The notes under the pieces: generated by a model | What the model saw: only the letters and a program-made list of their open reading frames with translations | Database searches by the model: none | What the model was told of the DNA's origin: nothing | Assembly (NCBI RefSeq): GCF_019145475.1 | Contig: NZ_JAHTKI010000025.1 | Coordinates: 22,098-86,097 of the forward strand | Origin: Pseudomonas botevensis | GTDB lineage: Bacteria; Pseudomonadota; Gammaproteobacteria; Pseudomonadales; Pseudomonadaceae | Reading direction: 5' to 3' | DNA length: 64,000 bases | Part shown: positions 61,794 through 64,000 of the stretch, in pieces | Layout of the letters: the number at the start of each line of letters is the position of its first letter | Position numbering within the stretch: position 1 is the stretch's first letter | Made by a program: the position numbers and the translations under genes

Positions 61794-61856
61794 GCGGGCA
61801 TTCCCCCGGATAGGCTGGCAGTGTGCCGAGTCTAGGGGTGGGGCTGGCGGGGCATC

Positions 61857-61870
61857 TTGATTTGCATCAA
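61857..61870. promoter_or_regulatory. Anr/FNR box upstream of hemN
   Basis: TTGAT-TTGC-ATCAA, a perfect match to the FNR-family consensus, centred about 71 bases before the hemN ATG. An activator at -41.5 would place the start near 61822. It lies in the short gap between the TauE-type gene stop and hemN. Confidence 0.88.
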
Positions 61871-61910
61871 CGGGGAGGATTGGCGCAGGCGGGGCGGGCC
61901 TCTCCGCAGG

Positions 61911-62594
61911 CTAGTGGCCCATGAGCCAATGCTGATGTGGCCCCGGCAGGGTCCAGATGCCGAACAGGATCACCAGCAATCCACCGGCCATGCGCACGCT
62001 GCGTTTGCGCAGCAGTGCCGTGACCCGCTCGGCGGCGAGCCCCGTGGCGAGCAGCACCGGCCAGGTGCCAAGCCCGAAGGCGAGCATCAGCAAGGCACTG
62101 TCCAGCGCATTGCCCTGGCTCGCCGACCACAGCAGCGTGCTGTAAACCAGCCCGCACGGCAGCCAGCCCCACAGCGCGCCGAGCAGCAGCGCACGGGGCA
62201 GGCTCGACACCGGCAGCAAGCGATTGGCGACCGGCTGAATGTAGCGCCACAAACCACGACCGAGGCTTTCGATGCGGGTCAGGCCGCTCCACCAGCCGGC
62301 CAGGTACAGGCCCATGGCAATCAGCAGCAAACCGGCGAGCACGCGCATGAACAATGCCGCCGGGCTGTTGGCGACGGCCCATCCGGCCAGTCCGATCAAC
62401 AGGCCGGCGGCGGCATAGCTGAGGATGCGTCCGAGGTTGTAGGCCAGCAGCAGGCGAAAGCGTCGGTTGCGTTGCTCCTTGGGAATCGCCAGGGTCAGCG
62501 CGCCCATCAGGCCGCCGCACATTCCCAGGCAGTGACCGCCGCCGAGCAGGCCGAGAATCAGTGCCGACACCAGCAGGGGCGCCAACTCAAGCAT
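61911..62594 (-). CDS. TauE/SafE-type membrane protein next to cco genes
   Basis: A 227-residue inner-membrane protein with about six helices. It has the N-terminal motif GGGHCLGMCGGL and a WLPCGLVYS segment, both with metal-binding-looking His/Cys, as in the DsbD-like/SafE subgroup found with cytochrome oxidase assembly genes. Its start overlaps the ccoS stop by 8 bases, so it belongs to the ccoG-H-I-S unit. A role in copper delivery or oxidase maturation is inference from context. Confidence 0.85.
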   Translation of the reverse strand: MLELAPLLVSALILGLLGGGHCLGMCGGLMGALTLAIPKEQRNRRFRLLLAYNLGRILSYAAAGLLIGLAGWAVANSPAALFMRVLAGLLLIAMGLYLAGWWSGLTRIESLGRGLWRYIQPVANRLLPVSSLPRALLLGALWGWLPCGLVYSTLLWSASQGNALDSALLMLAFGLGTWPVLLATGLAAERVTALLRKRSVRMAGGLLVILFGIWTLPGPHQHWLMGH

Positions 62595-62799
62595 GGGGCG
62601 GCGCCTTGTCGTCCGGCTTGCCGGGCTTGGCTTCGTCCACGGCGGCGGTGTGATTCGGGTCCTGATCGTCGAACAGGATGCTGTGGGCCGGGCCGTCGAG
62701 GTCGTCGTACTGACCGCTGTCCACCGCCCAGAAGAAAATGTACACGGCGATGGCCACGATCAGCAGGGCGGCCGGGATCATCACGTAGAGAGCTGGCAT
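62587..62799 (-). CDS. ccoS: cbb3-type cytochrome oxidase assembly protein CcoS
   Basis: A 70-residue single-span protein. N-terminal membrane helix (about 5-25, IPAALLIVAIAVYIFFWAV) and the CcoS signature SGQYDDLDGPAHSILFDD. It is needed for cofactor insertion into cbb3 oxidase. Start at ATG 62799 (MPALYVMIP); longer in-frame versions begin inside the ccoI end. 22 bases after ccoI. Confidence 0.94.
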   Translation of the reverse strand: MPALYVMIPAALLIVAIAVYIFFWAVDSGQYDDLDGPAHSILFDDQDPNHTAAVDEAKPGKPDDKAPPHA

Positions 62800-62821
62800 C
62801 TGTACTCCAGGCCCGCGCGGC

Positions 62822-64000
62822 TCAGGCCGGCAGCGGGCGGGTTTCTGACGAGGCACTGGCGACCGGCGCACCCGGCAGGCGGGTCAGGCGCAGGGCGTTG
62901 AGCACCACGGTCAACGAACTGATCGACATGCCGACTGCCGCCCACACCGGAGTGATCCAGCCGAGGGCGGCGAACGGCAACATGAGGCCATTGTACAGCG
63001 CGGCCCACAGCAGGTTCTCGATGATGACCCGGCGCGTGCGCCGTGCCAGCGTGAAGGCCTGCACCAAGGCGTCGAGGCGGTTGGACAGCAGCACCGAGTC
63101 GGCACTGGTTTTCGCCAGATCGGTGGCCGATCCCATCGCCACACTGATGTCGGCGGCGGCGAGTACCGGCACGTCGTTGACCCCGTCACCGAGCATCAGC
63201 ACCTTGCGCCCATCCTTGTGCAATTGTTGCAGTACTTGCAGCTTGTCGTCGGGGCGCAAGCCGCCACGGGCCTCGTCGATGCCCAGTTCGGCGGCGACAC
63301 TGGCGACCATCGGCGAGCTGTCGCCCGACAGCAGCAGCGTGCGCCAGCCACGGGCCTTGCACGCGGCGAGCAGAGCCGGGGCGTCGTCACGCAGACGGTC
63401 ATCGAGCACGAACCACGCCAGCGGCCCTTGAGCGTCACCGAGCAGCAGCCATTGGCCGGGCTCATCCGGCATCGACGGCGCGACGGTGTCGCTGAGGGCG
63501 CAGACAAATTCAGCCTGGCCGATGCGCAAACGCTGCTCGCCGACCAGGCCTTCGAGGCCCAGGCCCGGGCTGCTGTGGACTTCTTCAGCGGCCAGTGGCG
63601 TACGGCCGAAGGCGCGGGCGATCGGGTGTTCCGAACGGTTCTCCAGAGCGGCGGCCAGGCTCAGGCACTGATCGCTGCCCAAGGTGCCGAGCGGGCGAAT
63701 CGAGCGCAGCACCAACCGGCCTTCGGTGAGGGTGCCGGTCTTGTCGAAAATCACCGTGTCGATCTGGTTCAGGCCTTCGAGTACATGGCCGCGTGTCAGC
63801 AACAGGCCGAGCTTGTGCAAGGTGCCGGTGGCGGCGGTGAGCGCGGTCGGCGTCGCCAGGGAAAGCGCGCAAGGGCAGGTCGCCACCAGCATCGCCAGGA
63901 CGATCCAGAATGCCCGCGACGAATCCAGCTCCCACCACAACAGGCCGATGGCCGCTGCGGCGATCAGCGACAGCAGCAGGAACCATTGCGCCGCGCGGTC
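62822..64000 (-). CDS. ccoI: Copper-translocating P-type ATPase CcoI, 5' part outside the window
   Basis: C-terminal half or so of a P1B copper ATPase that supplies cbb3 oxidase. Visible: the CPC membrane motif (VATCPCALSLATP), phosphorylation site DKTGT, the HP motif (SEHPIARAF), ATP-binding domain, GDGVND hinge and the two last helices. The N-terminal metal-binding domain and first helices continue past base 64000; the frame is open to the edge, so no start is assigned. Followed by ccoS. Confidence 0.93.
   Translation of the reverse strand, partial: DRAAQWFLLLSLIAAAAIGLLWWELDSSRAFWIVLAMLVATCPCALSLATPTALTAATGTLHKLGLLLTRGHVLEGLNQIDTVIFDKTGTLTEGRLVLRSIRPLGTLGSDQCLSLAAALENRSEHPIARAFGRTPLAAEEVHSSPGLGLEGLVGEQRLRIGQAEFVCALSDTVAPSMPDEPGQWLLLGDAQGPLAWFVLDDRLRDDAPALLAACKARGWRTLLLSGDSSPMVASVAAELGIDEARGGLRPDDKLQVLQQLHKDGRKVLMLGDGVNDVPVLAAADISVAMGSATDLAKTSADSVLLSNRLDALVQAFTLARRTRRVIIENLLWAALYNGLMLPFAALGWITPVWAAVGMSISSLTVVLNALRLTRLPGAPVASASSETRPLPA

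Overview
This is chromosomal DNA of a Pseudomonas, most likely of the P. fluorescens group. The basis is: high GC; oprF, sigX, cmpX, crfX and cmaX in their Pseudomonas order; an anr, hypothetical, hemN, cco cluster; an smc-zipA-ligA cluster; and many copies of the GC-rich REP element typical of fluorescent pseudomonads. I see no prophage, CRISPR array, transposase, tRNA or rRNA. The window cuts prpD at the left edge and ccoI at the right edge.

Layout. 1-7.6 kb: end of prpD, the divergent pair ppsR/ppsA (gluconeogenic PEP synthase and its regulator), an alpha/beta hydrolase and an RraA-family aldolase. 6.6-10.6 kb: the envelope-stress cluster cmaX-crfX-cmpX-sigX-oprF. 10.6-22.4 kb, all on the minus strand: nitrate assimilation, in transcription order nasS, nasT, nitrate transporter, PP2C/kinase fusion, nirB, nirD, nitrate reductase, cobA. 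22.6-31.5 kb: pyrD, rmf, rlmKL, a membrane diguanylate cyclase, dacB and yggL. 31.5-40.9 kb: purine catabolism (BenE-type transporter, GntR regulator, guaD, xdhC, xdhB, xdhA, second GntR regulator). 40.9-49.3 kb: smc, zipA, ligA and a putative zinc peptidase. 49.3-57.1 kb: 4.5S RNA, an unusual UvrD-like helicase, a periplasmic binding protein, dnaX, ybaB, a CurA-like reductase and recR. 57-64 kb: acyl-CoA dehydrogenase, apt, anr, a hypothetical gene, hemN, a TauE/SafE-type membrane protein, ccoS and partial ccoI.

The most interesting content is regulatory. Each of the three nitrate transcription units (nasST, transporter-kinase, nirBD-reductase-cobA) starts with the same module: a sigma-54 type -24/-12 promoter, two small hairpins with six-base loops carrying A at position 1 and G at position 4, and a strong intrinsic terminator before the first gene. 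This is the architecture expected for RNA antitermination by the ANTAR protein NasT, which is encoded in the same locus. In two of the leaders the second hairpin shares bases with the terminator stem, so the two structures exclude each other. The nasST leader suggests that the regulator controls its own synthesis. Nitrogen limitation (sigma-54) would set initiation, and nitrate (NasS/NasT) would set read-through.

Other regulatory sites include a perfect Anr box upstream of hemN, tandem TGAC-N6-GTCA operators between xdhA and its divergent GntR gene, a palindrome between benE and the other GntR gene, and a consensus-like promoter for 4.5S RNA.
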